From Acanthopleuribacter pedis (GTDB taxonomy: Bacteria; Acidobacteriota; Holophagae; Acanthopleuribacterales; Acanthopleuribacteraceae): 64,000 nucleotides of DNA. The stretch spans positions 1 through 64,000 of the forward strand of contig NZ_JAFREP010000035.1 in assembly GCF_017377855.1 (NCBI RefSeq). Reading direction: 5' to 3'. The position numbers were made by a program, and so were the translations under genes. Positions within the stretch are counted from its first letter, which is position 1. Every line of letters starts with the position of its first letter. This document shows positions 25,073-34,677 of the stretch, piece after piece. The notes beneath the pieces are model-generated. The model saw only the letters and a program-made list of their open reading frames with translations, was not told the DNA's origin and did no database searches.

Positions 25073-25942
25073 ATGTGCAAGCGTGCCGCGGTGTTGGTTG
25101 GGTTAATGGTGATGAGCCTGGGTTTACCGCTTCAGGCCATGGAAGACGGTTCCAAGTTGGCCGCCAAACTCAAGAAACACCATCAAGGGAAAGCCTACGA
25201 GGGCCAATTCCACATGCTGTTTAACACCGAAAACAACGGCATCCCGGTCAAAGCCACGACGGAATCCAAGGTGGGTTTCAAGGATCCCAACCACCTGGCG
25301 ATCACCTCCACCCTCGATTTTGAAATCCCGGCCCTGCCTAAACAGCCGGGCACCGATATCCACCAGGTCCACGACGGCAAGCGCATGTGGCTCGATGTCA
25401 AAATCGGTGATTTCAAAAACAGCCAAGTCTTGACCATCAGCTTGAAAAACATCGCCAAGGTTCGCAACGCCCAAGGCCAATTGTCCTTCATGCCCGGCAA
25501 ACCCGGCGCGGTCGATCCGATGAGCCTGATCCTGCAATACCTCACGCTTTTCCCCTGGCGCATCGAGAAAACGGAGGGCGATTGGGCCACGCTTTATACG
25601 GAGTTGCCCTCGTTGATGTGGCACCAATTTGGGGTGGTCGACCCCGAGGGCGCCAAAATTGATTTCAGCTCGGTGCGCATTGAAGCCAACACCCAAACCA
25701 ACGCCATCCGGGCGGTGCGCATCGGCAAGGGCGAAAAGGCCCACATGAACCTGACGGTGAAAAGCTACGAGCAGGTGGCCAAAAACAGCTTTGCTCCAGA
25801 GCGGTTCCAGTACAAGCCGCCCACCGGCGCCAACATCAACGACTTGGATGTGCGCCTGGGTTTAGCCAAGCCGAAAACGCCCGCGCCGCAAAAAGCGCCC
25901 GTCAAAGAACCGGACCCCAAGAAGACCGAAACGAAAAAATAA
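25073..25942 (+). CDS. Exported LolA-like / DUF2092-type protein
   Basis: 289 residues from the ATG at 25073 behind GGGGAGGACAGAG, with a promoter 32 bp upstream. Signal peptide MCKRAAVLVGLMVMSLGLPLQA. The mature protein is predicted all-beta, with KAYEGQFHMLFNTENNG, HQVHDGKRMWLDVKIGD and WATLYTELPSLMWHQFG, resembling the half-barrel of LolA-type periplasmic lipoprotein carriers. The C-terminal 35 residues are a Pro/Lys-rich tail (KPKTPAPQKAPVKEPDPKK). Likely periplasmic and lipid- or lipoprotein-binding; the family call is by pattern only. The next gene, purU, starts 165 bp later and is functionally unrelated. Confidence 0.5.
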   Translation: MCKRAAVLVGLMVMSLGLPLQAMEDGSKLAAKLKKHHQGKAYEGQFHMLFNTENNGIPVKATTESKVGFKDPNHLAITSTLDFEIPALPKQPGTDIHQVHDGKRMWLDVKIGDFKNSQVLTISLKNIAKVRNAQGQLSFMPGKPGAVDPMSLILQYLTLFPWRIEKTEGDWATLYTELPSLMWHQFGVVDPEGAKIDFSSVRIEANTQTNAIRAVRIGKGEKAHMNLTVKSYEQVAKNSFAPERFQYKPPTGANINDLDVRLGLAKPKTPAPQKAPVKEPDPKKTETKK

Positions 25943-26107
25943 GCGAATCTTTGTGACAGCAACGCCGACTTCGTAGGTTTTTATCCGTTCTTCCATTCAC
26001 CCGCGGCGATTTTTTCGTTATGCTGCCTGTTGTTTGGGACGCCGTCCTTCAGCCGCCCCCGCGCGGCCGTGCGACCCCGACGTATTGATGCAACGAAGGT
26101 GATCGCG

Positions 26108-26941
26108 ATGCGCCGTATTATTTTAGTAGAAGCCCCCGACGCCGTTGGGCTCGTGTACAAAACGACCGGTGTCTTTTTTGATTTGGCCCTGAACATAGTC
26201 AGTACCGACGAATTCGTCGAACCCAAGGAAAAGCGTTTTTTCATGCGGGCCGAGGTGGTTGGCGAGGCCGACAACCAAACCCTCACCGACTTGCTCAAGC
26301 AGCGTCTGCCGGAAGAGGCCGTCGTCCGTGTTGAAACCAAACGTCCCAAAAACATCGTGATCATGGCCACCAAGGAATCGCACTGCCTGGGCGACTTGCT
26401 AATTCGCCATTACGCCGGCGAACTCAACGCCAACATTCTGGGTGTGATCGCCAACCACGAAACGCTGCGCCCGTTGGTCGAGAAATTCGAGATCCCGTTC
26501 ACCTGTGTCCCTCATGAAGGCCTTTCCCGTTTGGATCACGAGGCCTTGGTCCGCAAGGAGATCGACCCGTACGAACCGGAATACATCGTGCTGGCCAAAT
26601 ACATGCGCGTGCTTTCGCCGGAGTTCGTGGCGGCCTACCCGCGCCGCCTGGTCAACATCCACCACAGCTTTTTGCCGGCATTTATCGGCGCCAATCCGTA
26701 TCGCCAGGCTTGGCAACGGGGGGTCAAGGTCATCGGCGCCACCTCGCACTTGGTGACGGATGATTTGGATGCGGGACCGATTATCGCGCAGCAAGTGTTG
26801 CCGGTGACCCACAGCCACAGCGCGCGCGACATGGCAATGGCGGGCCGCGACGTTGAAAAAATCACCTTGGCCACCGCGCTCAAGCTGGTGTTTGAGGATC
26901 GCGTCATGGTCCACAAAAACCGCACCATCATCTTCGAATAA
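26108..26941 (+). CDS. purU: Formyltetrahydrofolate deformylase PurU
   Basis: 277 residues from the ATG at 26108 behind GAAGGTGATC. An N-terminal ACT domain (RRIILVEAPDAVGLVYKTTG...) is followed by a formyltransferase-fold domain with NIHHSFLPAFIGANPY near residue 183 and GATSHLVTDDLDAGPII near 218, giving the catalytic Asn, His and Asp. It hydrolyses 10-formyl-THF to formate and THF, supplying formate and balancing one-carbon pools with serine/glycine metabolism. Cytoplasmic. Length and motifs match E. coli PurU (280). Stands alone. Confidence 0.93.
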   Translation: MRRIILVEAPDAVGLVYKTTGVFFDLALNIVSTDEFVEPKEKRFFMRAEVVGEADNQTLTDLLKQRLPEEAVVRVETKRPKNIVIMATKESHCLGDLLIRHYAGELNANILGVIANHETLRPLVEKFEIPFTCVPHEGLSRLDHEALVRKEIDPYEPEYIVLAKYMRVLSPEFVAAYPRRLVNIHHSFLPAFIGANPYRQAWQRGVKVIGATSHLVTDDLDAGPIIAQQVLPVTHSHSARDMAMAGRDVEKITLATALKLVFEDRVMVHKNRTIIFE

Positions 26942-27354
26942 GGATGGTTTGGGGATGGGCGATTGTGGGTGCCTGCTTATTTTTGCCAGTTGCGCCTTGG
27001 ATCATTTCTTTCTTTCTCAGGATAGGGCGATTAAGCGTGGCCTGCTTGGTTGAACCGGTACCGCCTGGGATAAGCAGGATGGGGCGGTGGGCAGGTATCC
27101 CCAGCCGGGCGTCGCGGCGCCGGCGGATGACTGAGTCCACCAGGAACATGATGCTTCATAGGGTGCGGGTCGGTTTCGGTGGCTTTTGATATCAGCCGTT
27201 GTGAAACGGCGTGAATTGCGGCGCACGAATCTTTCATCCAATAGGGGCGTGCCTGATTCTCTTTCGTTAACACGAGGCAGACACCCTCAATCGCCCATCC
27301 GAAAAGAAGGAACCCGGCCCCTCGTCCGCTCCGCGTACACGGGCCGGGCCGATC
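26942..27354. other. Convergent intergenic region
   Basis: 413 bp between purU and the end of the synthase operon. Apart from the hairpin at 27313-27348 I see nothing to annotate. Confidence 0.4.
27300..27350 (-). terminator. Probable terminator of the synthase operon
   Basis: Stem CCCGGCCC (27313-27320) / GGGCCGGG (27341-27348) with a 20-base loop. Read leftwards it is followed by TTCCTTCTTTT. It lies 7 bp after the stop codon of the thioesterase-ending gene. The long loop lowers confidence. Confidence 0.45.
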
Positions 27355-30300
27355 CTAAGTTCCTCGCAGGGAGTTGATCTCCGTGCGGATTTCTCGGGCC
27401 ATGTCCTTGGCGTTGGCGCCGAAGTTCATGGTGATGTGGTTGCCCTTGAGCTGTTTGAGCTTCAACCCGTTGGGCATCAACTCAATCCAGGGAATGTGCA
27501 TGTTGAGTGGGTTCAACTTCATGGCTTCCGTCGGCCGGAAGAACAGGCCGCGGCCCGGATACTCCAGCGGCTTGTAAGCGTGCATGCCTTCTTGGTGCGC
27601 CATCCAGGTGTTCAACATCGGCAAGCCGAGGTTGTCCGGCAGTGCCGAGAAGTTGTTCGCGGAACGGGCGCGATCATTGATGAAGTTGAGCTGGTCCTCC
27701 GCATCCAACCCCTGCAGGTCGGACAAGGCCAGGTTCAATTGGTCGCCCAATAAGTAATGAAGGATTTCGGCCGTGCCCGCGACTTTTTTGGGCATGTAGC
27801 CCGGTGCCGGGGTGTCGACCAGGATCACCAGCGCCGGGGTGCGGCTCTTGGCGTGCATCTGCTGGGCGATTTCGTAGGCGACCAAACCGCCGTAGGAGGC
27901 GCCGCCGATAATGAAGCGCGATCCTTTGGTGATCTTTTCCATTTCGGCCACGTAATCGGCGGCCTGGCGTTTGATGTCGTTGACGGGGTCGCCTTTGCCC
28001 ATCATCGACGGGGCCTGGAAGGCGTACACGGTTTGTTTGGCGCCGAGGTAGTGCGAGAAGTCGCGGTAGAACAGAATGTCGCCGCCGATGGGGTGCACCA
28101 TGAAAATCGGAATGCTTTTCGGGGTGCCTTCCTGAATCGTGATCAGCGGCGAATCCTCGTTACCCGGTTGGCTGCCGTCGCGGCTTTCCGCGATTTTTTC
28201 GGCCAGCGAGGCGATGGTGCGGCGCTGCAAGACGATGTGGTTCGCCAAACCGACGTTGTGTTTTTTGGCCAGTTGGTTGACCATGCGCATCGCCACCAGC
28301 GAGGTGCCGCCCAGTTCGAAGAAATCGTCGTGGATCCCGACCCGTTGCAAACCCAGCAGGTCTTGCCAGACGCCCGCCAGCAAACGCTCGTGCGCGGTGG
28401 TGGGTGGCACGTAGGGGACGTCCACGTTGGGGCGGTAATTCTCCTCCTCCAACGGGATGTCGTCCGGTTCCATTTCGTCGGCTTCGAGTTTGAGGTCCTC
28501 GTCGCCGCCTGCCGCGTCGCGGTGTTTGGGTGGGTCGATCCAGTGGGGTTTGCGTTCGAACGGATAGGTCGGCAACACGATGCGGTGGCGGAAGGTGTCG
28601 CTCTGGAAGCCTTCCCAATCGACATCGACCCCGTTTAACCACAAACGACCCATGGTGGTCATCAGGTAGTGGGTGTCCGAATCCTGCTCCTGCGGTTGGC
28701 GCATGGTGGACAGGATGGTGTGGCCGCGGTCCAGCGCGTTGCTTTGCTTGGCCTCCAAACTCAAGGTGTGGTCCGGGCCGACTTCCAGCAGAATGCGGTC
28801 GGGGTCCTGCAGCAGCACCTCGACACCGCGTGCGAAACGCACGGTGCCGCGCATCTGCCGCGCCCAGTAGCTATGACTGGTCGCTTCTTCTTGGGTCAAC
28901 CAGGTACCCGTAATCGTCGAGATGATCCGGTTTTGCGGGGGCTTCAGATTGATGCCTTTGATTTTTTCGCGGAAATCGGCGAGGTGCTCGTCCAGCATGA
29001 AGCTGTGGAAGGCGTGGCGCGCGAACAAGCGGCGCGTGTAGACCTTCTTCTCTTTCAGGACTTTGAGCAAGTCGCTGATGGCGCCCACCGTACCCGAGAT
29101 CATGCAGCCGGCCGGGTTGGCCACGGCCGCCAGGGAGAGTTCGGGATTGTCGTGGATCAAGGCCTGCATGTCGCTTTCCGGCATGGCCACGCGAATCATT
29201 TCACCCGGCGGCAGCCGGCTGGTGATCTCGCCGCGGGCGACCAGCAGTTCCAGCGCTTCGTCCAGCGTGAACACGCCCGCCAAGCAGGCGGCCACGTATT
29301 CGCCGGTACTGTTGCCGATCATGGCGTCGGGCACGATGCCCCACTTGCGCAGCAACTTGGCCAGCGCGTATTCCAAGATGAACAGCGAGATTTGCGTGAT
29401 GTCGGTTTTGTGGATGGTGCGCGTGCGGGCGCGGCGATCCTTCTCCGACAAGCTTTCGTAGAGTTTGGGGAACTTGTGCTGGAAGCGTTCCCAGCAGTAA
29501 TCCACCTCTTCGCGGAACACGAGTTCGACCTTGTACAACTGGTCGCCCATGTTGGTGTACTGGGCGCCCTGGCCGGGGAACATAAACGCGATGGGCCGCC
29601 CTTCCTGTTCCTGGTAGTTGGTGTAAACCCGTTCCGATTTGCGCTCGATTTCCAGCACGGCTTCGTTCAGCGATTGACACACCAGCATGCGGCGGTGTTT
29701 GAAATCCTCGCGGCCGACGTGCAGGGTGTGGGTTGCATCCGAGAAGTTGATGTGTGGGTTGTCCTTGAGAAAGCCGGACAGGTTTTGGGTGGCGTTGTCG
29801 AGCGCCTCGCTGGAACGCGCCGACAGGGTCAGCAGTTGCCATGGCCGGGTTTTCGGCGTTTGGTGGGGGCGCGGCCCTTCTTCCAAAATCAGGTGGGTGT
29901 TGGTGCCACCCAGGCCGAAACCACTGATGGCCGCGCGCAAGGGTGTGTTGTTGGTGCGTTCCCAGGTGCGCGTTTCGGTGTTGACGTAAAAGGGGGTTTC
30001 CGACAGGTCGACCTTGGGATTGAGTTTTTCGTAGTTGATCGTCGGCACCAGCTTTTGGTGGTAAAGCGAGAGCACGGTTTTGATGAAAGCGGCACAACCG
30101 CCGGCGGTGTCGGCCCCGCCGATGTTGGATTTAACCGAACCCACGGCACAGTAGTTGTGGCGGGCGTTGTGGCGGCCGTAGACCTTGGTCATGCTCTCGA
30201 GTTCGGTGGCGTCGCCGCTGAGCGAGCCGCCGGAACTGGTTTCTACGTAGGTAATGGTATCCGCGGGCACGCCGGCGGTTCCCAGCGCGCGACGAATGGC

Positions 30301-33300
30301 CGATTGCTGGCCGTCCGTGCTGTAGGCGGTGTAGTTGGTTTTGTTGGCGCCGTCGTTGTTGGCGGCTGAGCCGCGGATGACGGCATAGATGGTGTCGCCG
30401 TCTTTGAGCGCGTCGTCCAAGCGTTTGAGCAGCACCACCCCGACGCCTTGGCTGGGGACGATGCCCGCGGCGCGCGCGTCGAAGGGTCGGCAATGCCCGT
30501 CGGGTGACAGCAACATACCCGGCTCGTAGAGGTACCCGGATTTTTGCAGGTAACCGAACTGAACGCCGCCGGCCAGCATCATTTCACACTCGCGGTTGAC
30601 CAAGGCCTGGCAAGCGAGGTGGATGGAAACCAGCGGGGTCGAGCAGGCGGTTTGCACCGTGACGGCCGGCCCGGTCAGGTTGAGCATGTAGGAGGCGCGG
30701 GTACACAGCGAGTCTTTTTCGTTGGCGATAATGATCGGGAAAATGCCGACCGTGTCGACCAGGGTCGGGTGTGCCAACAGGTGTTGGGCCAGGTAGTGGT
30801 TGAAGCCCACCCCGCCGTAAACACCGATGTGTTTCGAGTACTTTTGCGTGCAGTAACCGGCGCGTTCCAAGGTCTCCCAGCAACACTCCAGGAAGATGCG
30901 TTGCTGCGGATCCATGATTTGCGCCTCGCGCGGGGTTACGCCGAAGAAGCCGGTGTCGAAGCCTTTGGTGTCGCGCAAGATACCTTGGGCGCGCACGTAG
31001 TCCTCGTCCTCAACCAGTTCGGGGTCGACGCCCTCGGCGATCAGTTCTTCCTTGGAAAAGAAGGTGAGGGTTTCCTTGCCTTCGACGAGGTTTTGCCAAA
31101 ATTCCTCGGGTGAATCGGCGCCGGGGAAGCGGCACGACATGCCGACGACGGCGATATTGGTCCCCGGCAACTTGCGGTACTGGTCCTGCAACTCGCCGAT
31201 CTCTTTTTGGTAATCGGTTTTGAATTTGTAGAAGCTTTGCTCGTCTTCCTGATTTTCGAAGTGGAGGTCGAGCGAGTGGATGGTGGGGAACTTAAACAAA
31301 TCCAGGGGTTCGAGGTTCTTGCGCAGCAGTTCCGGCAGCTTGTGGAAGACCTGAACCATTTCCATGGCGGTCCCGCCGATTTCGAAGAAGTTGTCGTGGA
31401 GGCTGACTTCTTTGAGGTTCAATACCTCGCGCCAAATCCGGCTGATGATGCGTTCGACCTCGCTGTAGGAACGGGGATATTCGCGCTGGTCGCCGGGACC
31501 GAAATCATCGGAGATGGGCAGTGCCTCGCGGTCCACCTGGCCGTCAGAGCGCATGGGCAGTTGCTCCAAGTAGGTGAATCGCTCGGGGATCATGTAGGCG
31601 GGCAGGCTTTTGCGGAGGAAGGTGCGCAGTTCTTCCGAGGGCGGCGGCGTGGCGCGCACGGTTTCGAGGCAGGCGATCAGCACGGCCCGCTCGTTCTCCC
31701 GGCGGCGCAGGGCCACCGCGGCGTTTTGCACGTCGGGATGGCTTTTGAGGCAATGTTCGATGTCGGTGATGTCGACCCGCATGCCGGATACCTTGGCGTG
31801 TTCATCACGGGTGCCGAGGTATTCGATTTGGCCGTCGCTGAGGAAGCGCCCGACGTCGCCGGTTTCATAGAGCAGGGTGGCGCCGTCGTCGAAGGGATTG
31901 TTAATGAACCGCGCCTGGTGCTCGGCGCCCGAGGCCAGGAACTCGGTTGCCATGCTGGTGCCGCCGATGTAGATGTCGGCCGGGACCCCGATGGGGACGG
32001 GTTGCTTAAAGGCGTCGAGCAGGTAGATCTGGGTGTTGGCGATGGGTTTGCCGATGGAGACGGTGCGCGTGTTTTTGGGATCGCATTTGCTGAAGGTCAC
32101 CGGGCCGGTGGCTTCTTTGACGCTGTAGACGTTGTAGAGATCGCTTTGGGGGAACTCTTTAAAGAAGCGCTGCTGGAGGCGCGTGCCCAATTGTTCGCCG
32201 CTGCAGAACACGCGTTTGAGGTAGCGGCTGCGCTTGGCTTGGGCGGAAAGCAGGAAGCTGTCCAGTTGCGAGGGGGCGAAGTGGACGGCGGTGACCTTTT
32301 CGCGCTGCATGATGTCGGCGAGGTAATGTTGGTCGCCGAGCCGGTCTGAGTCGGCGAGCACGACGCGGGCGCCGCAGGAGAGCGGCCAGAAGAACTCCAG
32401 CACGGAGATGCCGAAGGCAAAGGGTGATTTGAGCAGAACCGCGTCGTTGCGGTCGAGGCTGAAGGCCTCGCGCAGCCACAGCAAGCGGTTGCAGACGGCC
32501 TTATGGGGTTTGACGACGCCCAGGTGGCGGTTGCCGCTTTTGGAGGTGAACATGACGTAGGCCGATTTCGGCGTGTCGGTTTTGACGGGCGCGGCGGGCA
32601 CGTCGCCCACGGCGCGGCTGATTTCCTCGTAAAGGCAGGAGGTCAACCCCGCGACTTGGTCGCGGTGGGTCGCGCTGGTGATGACGTGGTTGGGTTTGCT
32701 ATCGCTGAGCATGTCGTCGCGATGCTGCTTGGTGAAGCTGGGGTTGAGGTGCATGTAGGCGGCGCCGCTTTTGAGCACACCCAGCAGGGTGGTCAAGAGG
32801 TCGACCGAGAGCTCGAGGTTGACCGCGACCACGTCGCCGACACCGATGCCTTTGCCGTGCAGGTAGGCGGCGATTTGGTTGGCGCGTTCGTCTACCTGAG
32901 CATAAGTCAACGAGCGTCCACGTGCCGAAACAGCAATGTTGCCAGGGGTTTTCGCCGCTTGTGCTTCGATCATGCCGTGGATGGTGAGGGTGTCGTCGAT
33001 GGCAAGGGTGTTGTCGTTCCAGTCCGAAATCAGCGTGCGGTACTCGGTTTTTGAGAGGATCGGGTACTTGGCGATGTGCCCGTCCGGTTGATTGGCGACG
33101 GCCTGCAAGAGGTTGGCGTAGTGGTCTGCCATGCGTTGGATGGTGTCGTCGAGGAACAGGTGATCGTCGTATTCGAAGAAGGCGCGCAGGCCTTGGGGTT
33201 CGTTTTCGATACGCAGATTGAGGTCGCAGATGATGTTGTCGGTTTCGAAGAAAAAGGAGGTCAGTTCACAATCGGTGACCACGTCGGGCAGGTTTGCCGG

Positions 33301-34677
33301 TTCTTCGTATTGGAACATGACCTGGAAGAAGGGATGGCGGCTGAAGTCCCAGTCGATGTCAAAATCGTCGGGATAGGCTTCCAAGAAGATGTCGCGGTTG
33401 CGGTCGATTTTGGCGACATTGTCTTGGGTGTAATCGAGCAATTCTTGGTAATCGTTGATCGTGTGGAGGCGGTTGCGCAGGGGCAGGTAGTGGGCGAGCG
33501 GTGCGATCAGTTCCTCAAAATTACCGCGCATGCTCAGGGAGCGGCGCAGGCCGACCGTAAAATCGTTGGCGCCGGAGTAGCGGTGGAGCAGCGCGACATA
33601 AGCGGCGAGCAAGGTGTTTTCGAGGGTGGCGCCTTTGGCTTCCGCCATCTTGGTGAGCGCCTCGGCGATGCCGGCGTCGATGGCGAGTTCGTGGCTGGCG
33701 CCTTTGTACTCTTGCACCGTCGGTCGAGGCCGGTCGCAAAACATTTGGAAGACCTTGGGTCGGTCGGCCAAGTAATCGCGCCAAAAGGCGTGTTGTTCGG
33801 TGTAGTCGCTGCTCGCAAGGAAATCTTCTTGATGGTGTTTGAGCGCCTCGTAGCGGTCTTCCAGCGCGTTTTCTTCCAGGGGCAACTTGCGCACCGCGAC
33901 ATTGTAGAAGCGCAGGATGTCCAGCGCCGTGATTTGGGCCGAGGCTTCGTCGCCGATCATTTGATGGAGCACCACCAACAAGCGACACACGTAATCCTCG
34001 CGGCGCACCAGCACCGCGCGCCACAGCGGCCCGTTTTCGTGGTTAAAGGCCTTGTGGGCGAAGGTGTGGAGCAGGTCGTCACAGGCCGCGTCCCGTTCCT
34101 CCGCGGGCAGTTTGGTCAAGTCGCGGTAGCGGAAAAGCTGTTCCGGTTCGGTACTGGACGTCTGGTAGGGAAGCCCGTTGTGCATGGGAAACACGTTGTC
34201 GAGGCAAGCGTGGCGGTCGGCGACCTGCGCCATCGCCATTTCGAACAGTTCGGGCATGACGCGCCCGCGAATTTCCACGCCGAAGACGGCGTGGTGCGCG
34301 GCGGTTTCCAAACCCACCTGACGAATGACCCACAGGCCTGCCTGTTGGCGGGTCAGCGGTTCACCTTTGGGTGCCTCGGGTTCGGGCGGTTCGGGTGGTG
34401 GTGCCGGGGCCGTGTTTTCCGCCGTCTTGGCGGGTTGCGGCGCCGCGGCTGTGCTTTTCGCCGCGCCCGCCGCTGCGCCCGCGGCGTTCGCCGTGGGGGA
34501 GGGTGGCTTGGCGGCGTTGCCGAGGAAGGCGATGAGCGCCTCTTTCTGGTCCTTCAGCTGGTTTTTCAGCTCCGCCGTCATGTGCCCCTTGGGCGCCTTG
34601 AGACGGAGCTTGTCACCCTCTAACCAGATTTTGATATTGCGACTTCGCAGTTGCGACAGAAGATTGATGACGCTCAC
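27355..34677 (-). CDS. NRPS-PKS megasynthase with a degenerate C-A-T-KS block and active T-TE end
   Basis: 2440 residues; the GTG start overlaps the upstream gene stop (GTGA), so they are co-translated. Order: TubC-type docking domain (1-55, IKIWLEGDKLRLKAPKG); condensation domain (motif near 236 reads LHQMIGDEAS, catalytic second His replaced by Gln); adenylation domain (P-loop TSKSGNRHLG near 714 instead of TSGSTG; NVYSVKE for NxYGPTE; DGQVDRE near 1046, lysine lost; selectivity Asp235 replaced by Gly); carrier (IGGTAME near 1102, no Ser); ketosynthase (TACST Cys near 1346 kept, but HGTGT is SSGGS and KSNIGH is KSNIGG); acyltransferase (GNSTG near 1788, HAFHS kept); carrier (LGGTSL near 2124, intact); thioesterase (GASYG near 2258, KGNHITM). 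No ketoreductase. The frame is intact throughout, so the protein is retained; it probably offloads a chain made by its partner. Confidence 0.9.
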   Translation of the reverse strand: MSVINLLSQLRSRNIKIWLEGDKLRLKAPKGHMTAELKNQLKDQKEALIAFLGNAAKPPSPTANAAGAAAGAAKSTAAAPQPAKTAENTAPAPPPEPPEPEAPKGEPLTRQQAGLWVIRQVGLETAAHHAVFGVEIRGRVMPELFEMAMAQVADRHACLDNVFPMHNGLPYQTSSTEPEQLFRYRDLTKLPAEERDAACDDLLHTFAHKAFNHENGPLWRAVLVRREDYVCRLLVVLHQMIGDEASAQITALDILRFYNVAVRKLPLEENALEDRYEALKHHQEDFLASSDYTEQHAFWRDYLADRPKVFQMFCDRPRPTVQEYKGASHELAIDAGIAEALTKMAEAKGATLENTLLAAYVALLHRYSGANDFTVGLRRSLSMRGNFEELIAPLAHYLPLRNRLHTINDYQELLDYTQDNVAKIDRNRDIFLEAYPDDFDIDWDFSRHPFFQVMFQYEEPANLPDVVTDCELTSFFFETDNIICDLNLRIENEPQGLRAFFEYDDHLFLDDTIQRMADHYANLLQAVANQPDGHIAKYPILSKTEYRTLISDWNDNTLAIDDTLTIHGMIEAQAAKTPGNIAVSARGRSLTYAQVDERANQIAAYLHGKGIGVGDVVAVNLELSVDLLTTLLGVLKSGAAYMHLNPSFTKQHRDDMLSDSKPNHVITSATHRDQVAGLTSCLYEEISRAVGDVPAAPVKTDTPKSAYVMFTSKSGNRHLGVVKPHKAVCNRLLWLREAFSLDRNDAVLLKSPFAFGISVLEFFWPLSCGARVVLADSDRLGDQHYLADIMQREKVTAVHFAPSQLDSFLLSAQAKRSRYLKRVFCSGEQLGTRLQQRFFKEFPQSDLYNVYSVKEATGPVTFSKCDPKNTRTVSIGKPIANTQIYLLDAFKQPVPIGVPADIYIGGTSMATEFLASGAEHQARFINNPFDDGATLLYETGDVGRFLSDGQIEYLGTRDEHAKVSGMRVDITDIEHCLKSHPDVQNAAVALRRRENERAVLIACLETVRATPPPSEELRTFLRKSLPAYMIPERFTYLEQLPMRSDGQVDREALPISDDFGPGDQREYPRSYSEVERIISRIWREVLNLKEVSLHDNFFEIGGTAMEMVQVFHKLPELLRKNLEPLDLFKFPTIHSLDLHFENQEDEQSFYKFKTDYQKEIGELQDQYRKLPGTNIAVVGMSCRFPGADSPEEFWQNLVEGKETLTFFSKEELIAEGVDPELVEDEDYVRAQGILRDTKGFDTGFFGVTPREAQIMDPQQRIFLECCWETLERAGYCTQKYSKHIGVYGGVGFNHYLAQHLLAHPTLVDTVGIFPIIIANEKDSLCTRASYMLNLTGPAVTVQTACSTPLVSIHLACQALVNRECEMMLAGGVQFGYLQKSGYLYEPGMLLSPDGHCRPFDARAAGIVPSQGVGVVLLKRLDDALKDGDTIYAVIRGSAANNDGANKTNYTAYSTDGQQSAIRRALGTAGVPADTITYVETSSGGSLSGDATELESMTKVYGRHNARHNYCAVGSVKSNIGGADTAGGCAAFIKTVLSLYHQKLVPTINYEKLNPKVDLSETPFYVNTETRTWERTNNTPLRAAISGFGLGGTNTHLILEEGPRPHQTPKTRPWQLLTLSARSSEALDNATQNLSGFLKDNPHINFSDATHTLHVGREDFKHRRMLVCQSLNEAVLEIERKSERVYTNYQEQEGRPIAFMFPGQGAQYTNMGDQLYKVELVFREEVDYCWERFQHKFPKLYESLSEKDRRARTRTIHKTDITQISLFILEYALAKLLRKWGIVPDAMIGNSTGEYVAACLAGVFTLDEALELLVARGEITSRLPPGEMIRVAMPESDMQALIHDNPELSLAAVANPAGCMISGTVGAISDLLKVLKEKKVYTRRLFARHAFHSFMLDEHLADFREKIKGINLKPPQNRIISTITGTWLTQEEATSHSYWARQMRGTVRFARGVEVLLQDPDRILLEVGPDHTLSLEAKQSNALDRGHTILSTMRQPQEQDSDTHYLMTTMGRLWLNGVDVDWEGFQSDTFRHRIVLPTYPFERKPHWIDPPKHRDAAGGDEDLKLEADEMEPDDIPLEEENYRPNVDVPYVPPTTAHERLLAGVWQDLLGLQRVGIHDDFFELGGTSLVAMRMVNQLAKKHNVGLANHIVLQRRTIASLAEKIAESRDGSQPGNEDSPLITIQEGTPKSIPIFMVHPIGGDILFYRDFSHYLGAKQTVYAFQAPSMMGKGDPVNDIKRQAADYVAEMEKITKGSRFIIGGASYGGLVAYEIAQQMHAKSRTPALVILVDTPAPGYMPKKVAGTAEILHYLLGDQLNLALSDLQGLDAEDQLNFINDRARSANNFSALPDNLGLPMLNTWMAHQEGMHAYKPLEYPGRGLFFRPTEAMKLNPLNMHIPWIELMPNGLKLKQLKGNHITMNFGANAKDMAREIRTEINSLRGT

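Noticed and set aside
28669..30369. Long open frame of 566 codons opposite the megasynthase (others at 33076-34623, 37509-39344 and 41316-43292)
   Set aside because: These are antisense shadows of high-GC coding sequence. They have no domain pattern, biased Val/Gly/Arg/His/Gln composition and lie wholly within well-supported synthase domains.
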